Part shown: in pieces, positions 35,807 through 46,300 of the stretch | Position numbering within the stretch: the stretch's first letter is position 1 | Layout of the letters: each line of letters begins with the position of its first letter | Program-made: the position numbers and the translations under genes | Notes under the pieces: generated by a model | Database searches by the model: none | Told to the model about the DNA's origin: nothing | The model's input: only the letters and a program-made list of their open reading frames with translations | NCBI GenBank assembly: GCA_033725935.1 | Contig: MU867064.1 | Coordinates: 1-64,000, forward strand | DNA: 64,000 bases | Direction: 5' to 3' | Source of the DNA: Cladorrhinum sp. PSN259 | Taxonomy: Eukaryota > Ascomycota > Sordariomycetes > Sordariales > Podosporaceae

Positions 35807-37381
35807 ATGTCGGTCCCAGACCAGAGCGGCAACTTCATAGCCGCCCACTCTCAGATTTACCGCAACCTGTTCTACTCATCTGTCGCGACGCGGGAGAGAT
35901 TACCTTTCCTGATTCCCCAGGGCCTCGCGGGCGCCTTCATCTTCCCGCTGATTTACTTGTCCATCCCGCACAGGAACAGACCATGGCTTTACTCGTACCG
36001 ATGGACTGTAGCGGCCTTTTGCACCTATATCAATATCGAGCTTTTGACCAATACTTCGGCGGCCAATGAAGCTGTCGGGTTTGCCGTCGGGCTCGTGGCG
36101 AGCTGGGGCATCATGTGGTCGCTTACGTTTTTGATCTTTACCAAACCGCAGTGGGATGCGCAGAGGGTGGTCAGGGTTCCGTCGCGCAGTCCGGCGAGGG
36201 GGCCACACCTTGACGAGTCGCATCGCCCCTGGGAATACGACTACGTCTGGGAGCCGTACCCGGAGGAAGAGGGTTGGTTGAAGAGGCTCGGATGGACTAC
36301 GGCGCTGCTGTTGAGCTTTAGGGGGACGGGCTGGAACTGGGCCGCTCCGTCCTCCGTCCCTTCCTTCCCTCCTCCTCCTCCCCTTGATGCTGCTCCGTTG
36401 TTGGTGCCGGTAGAGATTCGTGTAGATGGTAAACCACGTGCTGTTTATCGAGTTCCTGTTGACCCGAAGATGCCTGCTCGGACCAGCAGGGGCAATTACC
36501 GGAGTTTGACCTACGTTTCCTTCTTCTTCTCCCGGATGCTGCACATTACCTGGTCTTACCTCCTCCTAGACCTGTGGACCGTCACAGTGCGCCAGGACCC
36601 GTACTTCACTTACGGTCGGCCGTATACGCAACCCCTTCCGGCTTGGTTATCCTGCTTGCCGTGGCCCGTGTTGGGAGTTGTGCGCTCCCTAGCTGCAATA
36701 AGCGGCATCGCGGCGGCGCTATTCCTTTACACATACGTCTACCAACTCTTTTGCGTCTTCCTGCTGGGGACACGAGCGTTGGGCGCAGGAGGAGAGCTAT
36801 GGCAGTACCCGACCTTGTTTGGCGAGTTTAAGCAGAACGTGCTGTATCAGGGGATGAGAGGCTTCTGGGGGGGCTGGTGGCATCAAACCTTCAGAAAAGG
36901 GTTCACCGCTCCTGTCAGGTGGTTAGGAATTAGAGACAAGAATGAGAGAGCGGTGCTGGAGATGGTGGTTGGCTTCCTGCTCAGTGGAATCCTGCACGCC
37001 TGCGGAGGAGTGACCAGCGCGTTCAGGGATAGGACATGGTTTTGGGGACCCGTCATATTTTTTGTGCTGCAGGGCCTTGGTTGTGTGCTTCAGACTGCTC
37101 TTTACTACAAGACGCGGTGGTGGTTGTTAAGTAAAAGGACGCAGAGGTTAGGAAATATCTTGTTCGTCACGGGGTGGTTGCATCTGACAGGGTGGATGTT
37201 TATTGATGATATGAGTGCCGCCGGAGTCTGGATGTTTGAGCCCATCCCCGTGTCAGTTCTGAGGCTGGTGTTTGGGTGGGGGGCCGCGCCTGGAGATGAG
37301 AATTGGTGGCGGTGGGCTGGGGAGTATGGCTTTAGTTGGTACAGTGGGAGGACTTGGGGGGAGTCTGGAATCAGAGTATGA
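35807..37381 (+). CDS. Wax-synthase-domain membrane acyltransferase
   Basis: Single exon, 524 residues; start at the ATG in context caaccATGt (35807). The frame upstream has no ATG. About eight hydrophobic segments are visible (near FLIPQGLAGAFIFPLIYL, AVGFAVGLVASWGIMWSLTFLIF, MLHITWSYLLLDLWTV, SLAAISGIAAALFLYTYVYQLFCVFLL, MVVGFLLSGILHACGG, WGPVIFFVLQGLGCVL, ILFVTGWLHLTGWMF). The wax-synthase-type block lies at about residues 345-400: FWGGWWHQTFRKGF, then VVGFLLSGILHACGG with the presumed catalytic His near 396. Family role: membrane O-acyltransferase using acyl-CoA; in fungi often found in secondary-metabolite clusters, but here no cluster partners are present. The acceptor substrate cannot be told from sequence. 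Confidence 0.85.
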   Translation: MSVPDQSGNFIAAHSQIYRNLFYSSVATRERLPFLIPQGLAGAFIFPLIYLSIPHRNRPWLYSYRWTVAAFCTYINIELLTNTSAANEAVGFAVGLVASWGIMWSLTFLIFTKPQWDAQRVVRVPSRSPARGPHLDESHRPWEYDYVWEPYPEEEGWLKRLGWTTALLLSFRGTGWNWAAPSSVPSFPPPPPLDAAPLLVPVEIRVDGKPRAVYRVPVDPKMPARTSRGNYRSLTYVSFFFSRMLHITWSYLLLDLWTVTVRQDPYFTYGRPYTQPLPAWLSCLPWPVLGVVRSLAAISGIAAALFLYTYVYQLFCVFLLGTRALGAGGELWQYPTLFGEFKQNVLYQGMRGFWGGWWHQTFRKGFTAPVRWLGIRDKNERAVLEMVVGFLLSGILHACGGVTSAFRDRTWFWGPVIFFVLQGLGCVLQTALYYKTRWWLLSKRTQRLGNILFVTGWLHLTGWMFIDDMSAAGVWMFEPIPVSVLRLVFGWGAAPGDENWWRWAGEYGFSWYSGRTWGESGIRV

Positions 37382-37933
37382 TAAATACCTGCTGGCGAGA
37401 GCCTTTTCAGAGGATTAGAGTCATATCAGGTCGGAAGTTAGCAATCGGAATTCATCAATTGTTTTCCAAGGGGGGAAAGGGGGGGGGGGGGGGGTCTAGG
37501 AAAGACTGTCAACATCTGTAGCACTGATGTTGATAGACAAAAGAAGCGGGGAAAAAAAATATTACAGTCCACAGAAAGAGTCTCTTGTTCCCGAAAGTAT
37601 CTATTGAAAGTAAATTCCCTTCTACTAGGTAGATTATTTTCAGTTTCAGTCTGTTACCATTCTATTCCAACATTATTACATATTGACGAGCCAAAAAATC
37701 CGACAGAATAGGATCCTCCATCAAGCTTTAACCTCTGTGATAAATCCTTTCGGGGCCATTACTTTCTCCATCAAAAGAGTTGTATCCGACTGGTCAAAGT
37801 CTTATACCGGTATTTCCCGGCCGACAGTCTGGTAGAAATTCATAAATCTGTTGACATTGTTGCCTAAACCCACCCTTCGCTGCTAATATATATAGACATT
37901 GTAGATTGCATGTATGAACAACCCTCGAATCTC
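37382..37933. other. Intergenic between convergent genes
   Basis: Shared 3' region of the wax-synthase-like gene (+) and TERT (-). Contains the poly-G run at 37479-37494. No gene. Confidence 0.6.
37479..37494 (+). repeat. Poly-G tract of 16 G
   Basis: Sixteen consecutive G, preceded by six G and AAA (37470-37478), about 100 bp past the wax-synthase-like stop codon. G-quadruplex-prone and error-prone in sequencing. Confidence 0.9.
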
Positions 37934-40900
37934 CTAGTTCACATCCACTCCTTTCACAACATTGACCAATACTTCGCAATCCATCCCCTTCTTCTTCCTC
38001 CTCGTAAGCTTCAAAACCTCCTCTTCTAACCACGCCACCACCTCCTTATACCCTGTCTGCTTCTTGACCAGGAACTGTCTAAACGCTATCATTGCTAACC
38101 ATGCTACTTCACCCCTCCCCAAACAACATTCATAACCTGGCCACCTCTTCTTTCTCGTCTTACTCGTCATTAGTAAGAATGCCGCATCAACCAGAGCCTT
38201 GATTGTGTCAACCACCAGACCCGCCCCGGGTTGTCGGTATTTAGACAGGCACCTTGCATATGCCCACATCTTAGTGGCTGTGAGATAGAAGGCCTTGTAA
38301 GAGTTGGCAAGGACTGTTTGTCTCGTGTTGAGGGAGGTATCGAAAAGAGTCGGAAAGGTTTGAATCTTGAAGGAATTGATGACTTTCCGCTTGAAATTCT
38401 GGCCAGGACAGCGCGAAAATTCAACGGTAAGTGAGTTGAATATTACCGAATCTCTGGGGTTATCGCTTGGTTTGGTAACATTAAGAGTCTTGGTGTTTAT
38501 GAGGAGGCCGCAATAAGGGAATTGATCAGAATCTGTGGGAGGTGTTGGGAGCAACATCCCGTCAACTTTGACAGGGAAGTTGACTAGAGTTTTGCCCAGA
38601 CTGACTGTTACACCGTAGGAAGGAATTCCGGCGTGCATAGTGTTGATGAATTTGATGGCTTTCTCCTGCGAGGTGGTAATGAGCAGAAAGTCGTCAATCA
38701 GGCGCACAAGGAGCGAACCGCTATCGCCCCAGAGGAATGCCAGGTGCTCCTGTTCGAGGCTCGCATAAAAGAGGTTGCAAAGAGTGGATGATATGACCGA
38801 TCCTTGGGGAATGCCAGCTTTTTGACGATAGTATTTCTTGCCAATCTTGACGAGATTCTCTTTGATGTGAGTGGTAGAGAGAGCCAGAAGGTCTTGGGTG
38901 TTGTGAGTTTCTTGATGTCCTTTATCAACGAAGATTGTGTTCTTCCTTCTGGTAGCGTGAAGTTCTTCGAGTGCTTGAGCAAAACTTCTCGAGTCGCTCG
39001 CAATTCTGGCAACGGCAGGCCATTTTTTGGAGGCCCTCGCAAGGCTTCCGCTTCCTTGTATCGTTTTGAGAGGGCAGACTTCGGCATGTTTGCTAATCCG
39101 GTAGCGCGAGTGACTAGGAAGGCCCTGTATTAACTTGATCATGGCGTCTTGGGGAATCGTATCATATGCTGCTGTCACATCAACTTTTGCAAAATAGAGC
39201 CGCGTTCGTCCACTATCAAGCTGGTACTTGAACTCCTTGATGCGACTATAGAGGGCCCCCACAGAAAACAGAGAAGCACCCAAGCGATTCGGGTTTTGAA
39301 ACTGCGAGCAAATCCTTTTTAGTGACCAGTAGTTCAACATGAGAAATCCTACACGTACCTTTTCGAGGTCGAGGACCGAGTTGATAGGGCTCAGATAAGA
39401 GTTGATACTCCGACTGAGACCACTCTTCTGACCTTTTGGGAGAGTTCGCCGACCCAAGTTCATGATGGGCCTCATGTTGATCTGTTTTGGGAGAAGACGG
39501 ATGTAGGCTAGGCCAAGCTTGCGAGAATCCAAGATCCGAAGAGCGTCCTCAACTTTTACCTCTTCAAACATCTTGGTCTTGAGCGAAGCCATGGCTGGTT
39601 CGGCAATATAACGCCAAACATCGTGCCGGAAGAAGAACAGTCGGCATCGGTCAGAGCTGGACTCGGTGACATAGAAGTTGCTGCGGACAAGGGGCATCAA
39701 AAGCGAGTCAAACACATAATAGAGAAACTCGTAGAATATCTCGATTCGCTTTTGCATATCTGATCCCGAGCACTTTTGGCTGCCAAATCTCGGAGGTGTG
39801 AGCCATTCGATGTCCTGGATCTGTGTTTTTATCAGCAAAAAATCCCGTCCACCAAGTAATATTAACCCACCTTCATACCTTGCATGACCTCATGTAGGCA
39901 CATGCTCTCGAATCTTCTCAAGTACAGGAAATGGTGGACTTTCCCCAGGAAGCATCTCTTATTATGCTCCTGCGCTGGACCTTGGCCCCAAAACTCGTTG
40001 GGAATGACCTTGGATATAACAGCCTGACAAAAGGCAGAGACATCTGAGATCGGTGTAGCGAAATCAGTAATTGAAGAGAACTCAACCTCACTTTGGGACG
40101 TGCATCGAGATTTACGGAGACACTGGGGAGAGCTTCCTGCGCTCTTCTGCCCATCGAACTGCCTAATTGGACAGTAATGACGAATCATCTCCGTATAAGC
40201 ACAGCGGCCATGCAAAATTTGAAGCCGTTTGACAAGAGGCTTCAAGCTCCTAAGCCTCTTGGGGACATGTCTCTTTGTGGGGTTTCCTCTGACATCAATT
40301 TTTGGGAATCTGACTGATATTTCCTCCTCACGAAGGGTATAGTCCTGCAACTTTTGGGCCGTCCGTTTGCCGTCCGCCACTGATGTGAAGACGTTATGAA
40401 GGCTGAATTGCCGAGGGAACATGTACATGAGTATGTGCACGATGCATTCATGATTTGCGTCCTCGTCATTCCCTATTGAATTCTTGTAGGGGAATCTGTT
40501 CAAGACATCTAGAATTACATGAGCTTTATGACTATGTCAGGTTAATAGGAAAACCTACGAATATGGCGAAGGCCGAAATGGACTAGGCCGCGAGCATTGA
40601 GCGCAGCTCTAGCATAGAGCATCCTGCTTCGTACAAACTTGATTTCGGACGGGGGCAACGGATTAGTTTTGTCTACAGGCCGTATACCCAGTGGCGTAAG
40701 TTCTGAGATTGGGATTCCGGCAAGCTGATAAAAGTTCCCATTGCCAGATTCTACGGCGCAAAATATGGCATAATCGACCAGGAGGTCAATCATCATACGC
40801 TCGCCGTCGTGCCCAAACAACAGGAGCAGTTGCGGCCACGGATGCTCTCTGAGAGCTTTGACCTGCTCACTAGAACCGTTACATAGCAGGTTCTTGAGAG

Positions 40901-41441
40901 GATCCCCGGCCTTTTTTCTGGAGGATAACAGCCAAACAACAAACTGAACAATCTGTAAAGGACCGTGTAAGTGACAAGTACAGGCTGCGCGGTCATCTTC
41001 TCATCCGCCAACCAGTCTTACCTCGGGCTGTGAATATAAAGACGTCTCAAAGCCAGCCGAGATTGTGATGTTGAATGATTCATCCCCTCGCTGGGAGAAG
41101 CTCACCCACTTCTCCCAGCGATAATCGGGCTGCTGGTCCTGGGCATTGCTACGGCTGGCTACAAGAGTATTGTCAAGGAACTTTCCCAGGGCGTCACTAG
41201 CTGTGGATAGCTTTTTACGTCGAATGCGTGAAGTCGTTGGTAATTTAGCGAGAGCATATTGACGCAACGTCTGCACGTCAGAGTAATAGTGAGCCAACAG
41301 CGTATCCCTCACAACGGAGCCGCGGCCGACGTTGCATGCTTGCTCATGCCCACTCTTTGGCTTCTTTGCCTGCTTTGCCGGCAGATCAGCGGAGCCATCC
41401 ATTCGGCTCCTTTTCCGTGGCGCCGATGTCGAGGATTCCAT
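37934..41441 (-). CDS. TERT: Telomerase reverse transcriptase catalytic subunit
   Basis: Four exons: 41022-41441, 40559-40952, 39871-40508 and 37934-39820; introns of 69, 50 and 50 bp; 1,112 residues. N-terminus is basic (PRKRSRMDGS, then KQAKKPKSG), a likely nuclear signal. The TRBD region spans about 250-490, with LHGRCAYTEMIRHYCPI and NEFWGQ, ending LHEVMQGMKIQDIEWL (T motif, spanning intron 3). RT motifs: 1 near 533 (FYVTES), 2 near 592-605 (LLPKQINMRPIMNL), A with the catalytic Asp at 698 (AKVDVTAAYD), B' near 817-832 (QKAGIPQGSVISSTLC), C with DD at 860-861 (LIDDFLL). The C-terminal extension runs to 1,112. Intron 3 has a second possible donor nine bases upstream (CAAG|GTATGA); the one used keeps the conserved GMKI. 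Tandem GACGCGCC motifs lie upstream. Confidence 0.95.
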
Positions 41442-43386
41442 TGATAACGGTTATATATGGTTTAGATGGCAAGGGCAGCTGGGGTTTCGGTGGCCTATCA
41501 ATAACATGAAACTGGACGATTGGATCGTATGGACGCGGGATGGTGACGCGATAGGACAAAAAGTCGAATGCAAGTTTTTTCAGGAAATCAAATTTGAAAT
41601 AAAAGGAATCCGTTGCAGGTAGGAGAGACGGGAACCGCGGGTGTGGTAGGTAAGCTCGAGGTAGGGACGTGATGATTGGACCTTCTCGACCTGTTGAAAT
41701 CATCCAGAAAGCGGCACCAGCCCTGGTTCGCTGAATTTCTTCCAGAAGCCGTGTCGCGGCGCGTCGGCGCGTCAACCGTTTTTCTCCCTTATTAATTCTT
41801 TCACACAAACGAGTGTCCGTGCCGCCTCAGTTCCTAACGGCTCATGCCGGCACACACCAGTCGTGCTGTGGCAGTGGCACAGTTCTATGTACGTAGAACC
41901 GCAATAAAATGTGTGTCCAGGTGTGTCTGGGGAGATACGAGCTACCCAAGCATCTCAAACAGTGGCGTCATTGGGCAGCGAAACAGGATCGATATTCATG
42001 CATTTGCCTAGTTTCCTCTTCGCGTCGAACACGATACAGGAAACACGCAGAGATGGAGGCGCGGGGTTCATAAGCACGTGTCATTCGTTTTCGAGGTTAA
42101 CTTGCCGTGATGATGGTCAAAAAGGGTCTGAGAGGATCATGAGCGCAGTAGGGTTTCGGCGCAAATTTTGTTGCTGGCACTGTCAATCGGCCGAAAACCC
42201 GCCGCAATGTGCTTGTCTTGGCTGCAGATACCGTTGAGATAGCCAGGACGGACCACCCGAGGAGCTAGCTCGACAAAACAGGCAATTATATGCAATTCTC
42301 GCACAGAGCACTTTGATGTGATCAGAGATATGTCCATCTCGGTCAATATTATCACTGGAATCTAGCTGGGAATTGAGCTCCGTGCACCTGAACGTAACCC
42401 TGGATATCATCCCGCGTTAAACTGAAAGACAAATCCAAGCATCTCTAATAACAGCAGCCTTCAGCCTGGTAACGCAAACATGAAGCTAGTACGGTAATCT
42501 ACGTACAGTAGGTACCTTACACTACATCCGTCTCCTTGCACAAGCACGACTGGAACCTAATAAGCCAAGAGGAATCTTCCGAACGTCTGGAAAAATTCAA
42601 GGACCATCATCCACATCAACCCCTCCAACTTCCGGCGGTGCAGCTCGTCTCAGGTCAGCTCTGAGGGGAGCACCAAAATTTTTTTATTCAGACCGAAAAG
42701 CAACGGCGAAAATTTTACATCAATGGAGATATACGGAGGAGTTTTAAGGGCGCAAAAGAAGAAAACGAGATTAACAACTTGACCAATGATTGCATTCCAT
42801 ACAGTGATAGGATGATGAGACCTAGGCCCTTGATAATGCATACATACTCCGTACATATATGTACGTACCTGCATACCTCAGATAACACCTACAAAGACAC
42901 CACAAACATAGGCAGCACCTGCCTAAAAATGAAGGGAAAAAGAAAATGGTGTGTGCATCCATTCAACCATTTCACAATGATCTCTTCTTGGGTGAGGCTC
43001 TGGGCGGTCATCTTTGCAGTCTGGGTGGGCCGCCGGGCTGCAGCAAGTGGTATGGATGGTAGCGGATAGCCCCAGTGCCCGCAGTGGATGGCTGATGGAG
43101 GTTGCTTCCTCTCGGTCGCGCCAGGGGACCCCCGGTCGCCTCTCCAAACAACCAATCCTCTTGCTTGCCAGCACATCAACGTCGATGAGCCCCGACAATC
43201 GACATCCCAGGTCCCCAGGATTCCGTCTGTCCCCCAGTGGCCCCCCGCATGGATCTCGATGATCATTGATTCCGCAAATCCTGTCGTTTCCAAGCAGGGC
43301 GTTTGCATGCAACGTCAGTCAACAAGGCGCCAGGAGGTGTTCAGTGTTTCAACAAATAGGGTGATGGGAGTGCGGGCAGCGAAATC
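41442..43386. other. Divergent promoter region, TERT / RhoGEF
   Basis: 1.9 kb between outward-facing genes. Contains the tandem GGCGCGTC, a 16-bp palindrome at 42850-42865 (CGTACATATATGTACG), and short open frames without family resemblance. A stop codon lies in frame 30 bases before the RhoGEF ATG. Confidence 0.5.
41758..41773. promoter_or_regulatory. Tandem GGCGCGTC (GACGCGCC on the TERT strand), MBF/E2F-like
   Basis: Two perfect adjacent 8-bp copies at 41758-41765 and 41766-41773, 317-332 bp upstream of the TERT ATG. Each holds ACGCG on the gene strand. Function inferred from resemblance to MBF/E2F sites. Confidence 0.4.
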
Positions 43387-46300
43387 ATGGACGATGGCAG
43401 CGGCAGTCTCGACGAGGAGACTCACCTCTCGCACTTCTCCCTGAGCCAATTGCAATTGCAACAACAGCAGTTTGAGTATCGGCAACAGCAGCAACAGCAG
43501 CATCTTCACGAGCGCCATCTTTCCCACCAGTCCCACCACTCTCACTACGATCAGTTCGACCGGTTCGACCAGTTCCATCGCCCCGAGGATGGCCTAAGTG
43601 ATCACCACCACCAAGCACCCCCGTCCCTTAATCCGTATGCTTCCGAAAACCTACATGTCTTCGCCGCCAACGTCGGCCTCGACGTTTCTCTCGACGACTC
43701 TGCAGATCCCGACGACTTCTATCGCAGCTACCAAAGCGAGCAGCAGACCGGGAATGAACCCCCGCCACTAACAGAACCCCCGATGGCGGCGGCCTCGTCC
43801 AGCACCCGACAAACACCTTCGATGCGGTCGAACGGGAACGGTGCGACACCTAAACACAGCTCTTCCAACCCCACTGCCCCACGAAACCCTCTCCGTCCCA
43901 GCCATCGATCCGTCTCGAACCCTGCCGACGACCGCCTTGGAAATCCGGCCAAGTCCGCCGGGGGTTTTCCGACGAGTGTGAAGGACCTCAAGAAGAAATT
44001 TGATCAGACGTCGCCATCCTCCTCATCGACGGCCCGAAAACCAGTCTCAAGAACGAGCCGAGACAGGTCCACAAGCAGCGCAAACGGAAGGACTTCGGGT
44101 GGTGTTGGGGGAGGTGCGACGTCGCACTCGACCCTGAGGTCGTCGACAACTCGAGACGGGACGCACGAAGCGGGAAGAACAGCCGGGTCTCGGGGAACAC
44201 AGCGACCGAAGCCTGTCGCTGAGGATCATACCACGAGTAGCTCCCAGTCGTTTGCTAGTAGGGTAAGCAGACCTCACAGTGCTGTCTCCCAGCGCGCATC
44301 GCCAACACGAAAACCAAAGGCATACCCGCCATCTACAGGAGTGTCGTCCGAGGCACTGGGCTCGCAGGCAGCTCCTACGCGACAAAATGGGCTCTTATTT
44401 GGAGAAATTCTCCCGGGGGAGAGTGACTCCGTCACTGCCGGGTTCGGTATCGAAAATGTTCGGCCTCGGAGAACATCCGAATCCAATATCCACCATAATT
44501 CCTCTCGACTACAGATGAGAAGCCTCTCGGATCCGGATATCGAGCCCCCATCACCTACTGATTGGTATCGCACACCAGCAACAACTACCCAAAGGAGTCC
44601 GGATCAACAAGCTTCCAGGATACCAAAAAATCACTTGCGGGCACAGAGCGATCTTGCTTCATCCAAGCTCACTATGCCGCGCCATATCGACTCGACTTTG
44701 GCATCGCCAATATCGCCCACGTCACCCACCTCTCCAACATCTCGTCTCCCGATAATGGTCAAGAAAACGGGTAATTCAAGCGCAAACCACGAAAGCCCTG
44801 GGTCGACACGCCCAAATTCTCCATCTACCATGAAGTATGGGGTCCCCAGCGGGAGGACATCCAGGCAGCATGGTTCAGTCGCCGCCCGATCAAGGACCCC
44901 CACGACGAGTTCTGCCACAGCAACAGGAGCCACCCAAATAAAAACACCAAGCACCACAGGATCAAACCGCAAAGCCCCACCATCCAACATCACCACCTCG
45001 GGTACTGGCCGGCTCAATGCCTATGTGTCTGTTCCCGCGCCAAAACTCTCTCCTAGTCTTCGAAGCTCTCGGCCCCGGCAATCCGTCGCCACTGCTACGA
45101 CCGCAGCATCGAGAATGCGGGCCATTGAAAGAGGCGGGTCGCCTCACAGGCAGCCGCTGCGGGCCACCTCAAAGGCCGAGGAGCCAGCCCCGCGAAGGCG
45201 CAAGGTGCTATCCGTTGGGCCCATCGATTTTGCGCAGAGGCGAGAGACGATAAAGCTTGCCTACAGCAAATCAATCAGGGAGAGTCAAGCAAAAGAAGCA
45301 CGGCAAGCTGCTGCGGAAAAAAGGAAGAAGGAGCTGGAGGTGGTGGCCAGAGTAAAGGCGGAAGCTGAAGCGGCCACCATGGCAGCTGTCGCGAATGCCA
45401 ACGCAGCGGCCGCCGCCACGATACCGCACAGAGTTGGCGATAATCATCGGATGGCTGAAATACACTTCGACAGGGACGATCCGCCAGAAGAACCAGAAGA
45501 GGCAGTGGAGGCCACAACAGAGATACCCGTGCTAATACAACCACCTGATGAAACCACCGCTCCGAGTGCGTTACCCGCGCTGGCGACAACTCCAGCTCAA
45601 GCCACCGCGTCAATGGAACCGCTGCGGCTAGAAATACCTGGCAGCTTCCCCAATGCTGGTTCACCGCTTCTGGAATCTGAAGAGATACCGTGCTCAGCAA
45701 TCTCTGAAACCAGCGCCATCACTGAGTTTGACATTGATGACGAGCAAACTGAGCTTGAGATTCCAGAAACCACAGCAACAAGCACTGCTGCAATCGACGA
45801 AGCTCTGGGCATTGGTTTACCACATCAAACCGACGTTGCTTTCGAACCAGAAATCTCTGAGCAACAGCATGTCCCAGAACAAGAGGTATTTGAGCAGTCT
45901 GGCGCCACTCCCGTCTTGCACAAACGAGCATCATATCATTATCCCTTCGACGATGATGGCATGGATGACGACAGCGTATCCATCAAAATCTCGCTTGACA
46001 CGTCTGCGGAGCTGCAGGCATCTCCTCAACTTACCCCGACCCGCCCCGATTTCGATTCGGAGCAGATCTCCACCTCGGCTCCGGCGGTAGATGACGAGGA
46101 AGCTTACGTTCTCCGTCCCTACACATTCGCATCTGGTAACTACGAAACTACCGTGACGATTCTGGGTCCCGAGAATGATTTCAGGCCGTTGCACAATGAC
46201 CAATCTCATGCGAGCATGTCGGCAGCCGAATTTCCTCAAGAAGTTGAGCCCCCGGTCACCCGTACCCCCGAGATTACTGCTCCAGTGGCTCCCCATTTGA

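Noticed and set aside
13935..42850. Recurrent ACTCCGTA / TACGGAGT strings in spacers (for example near 13941, 29375, 42847)
   Set aside because: The number seen is about what a 7-8-mer should give by chance in 64 kb, so I do not claim enrichment.
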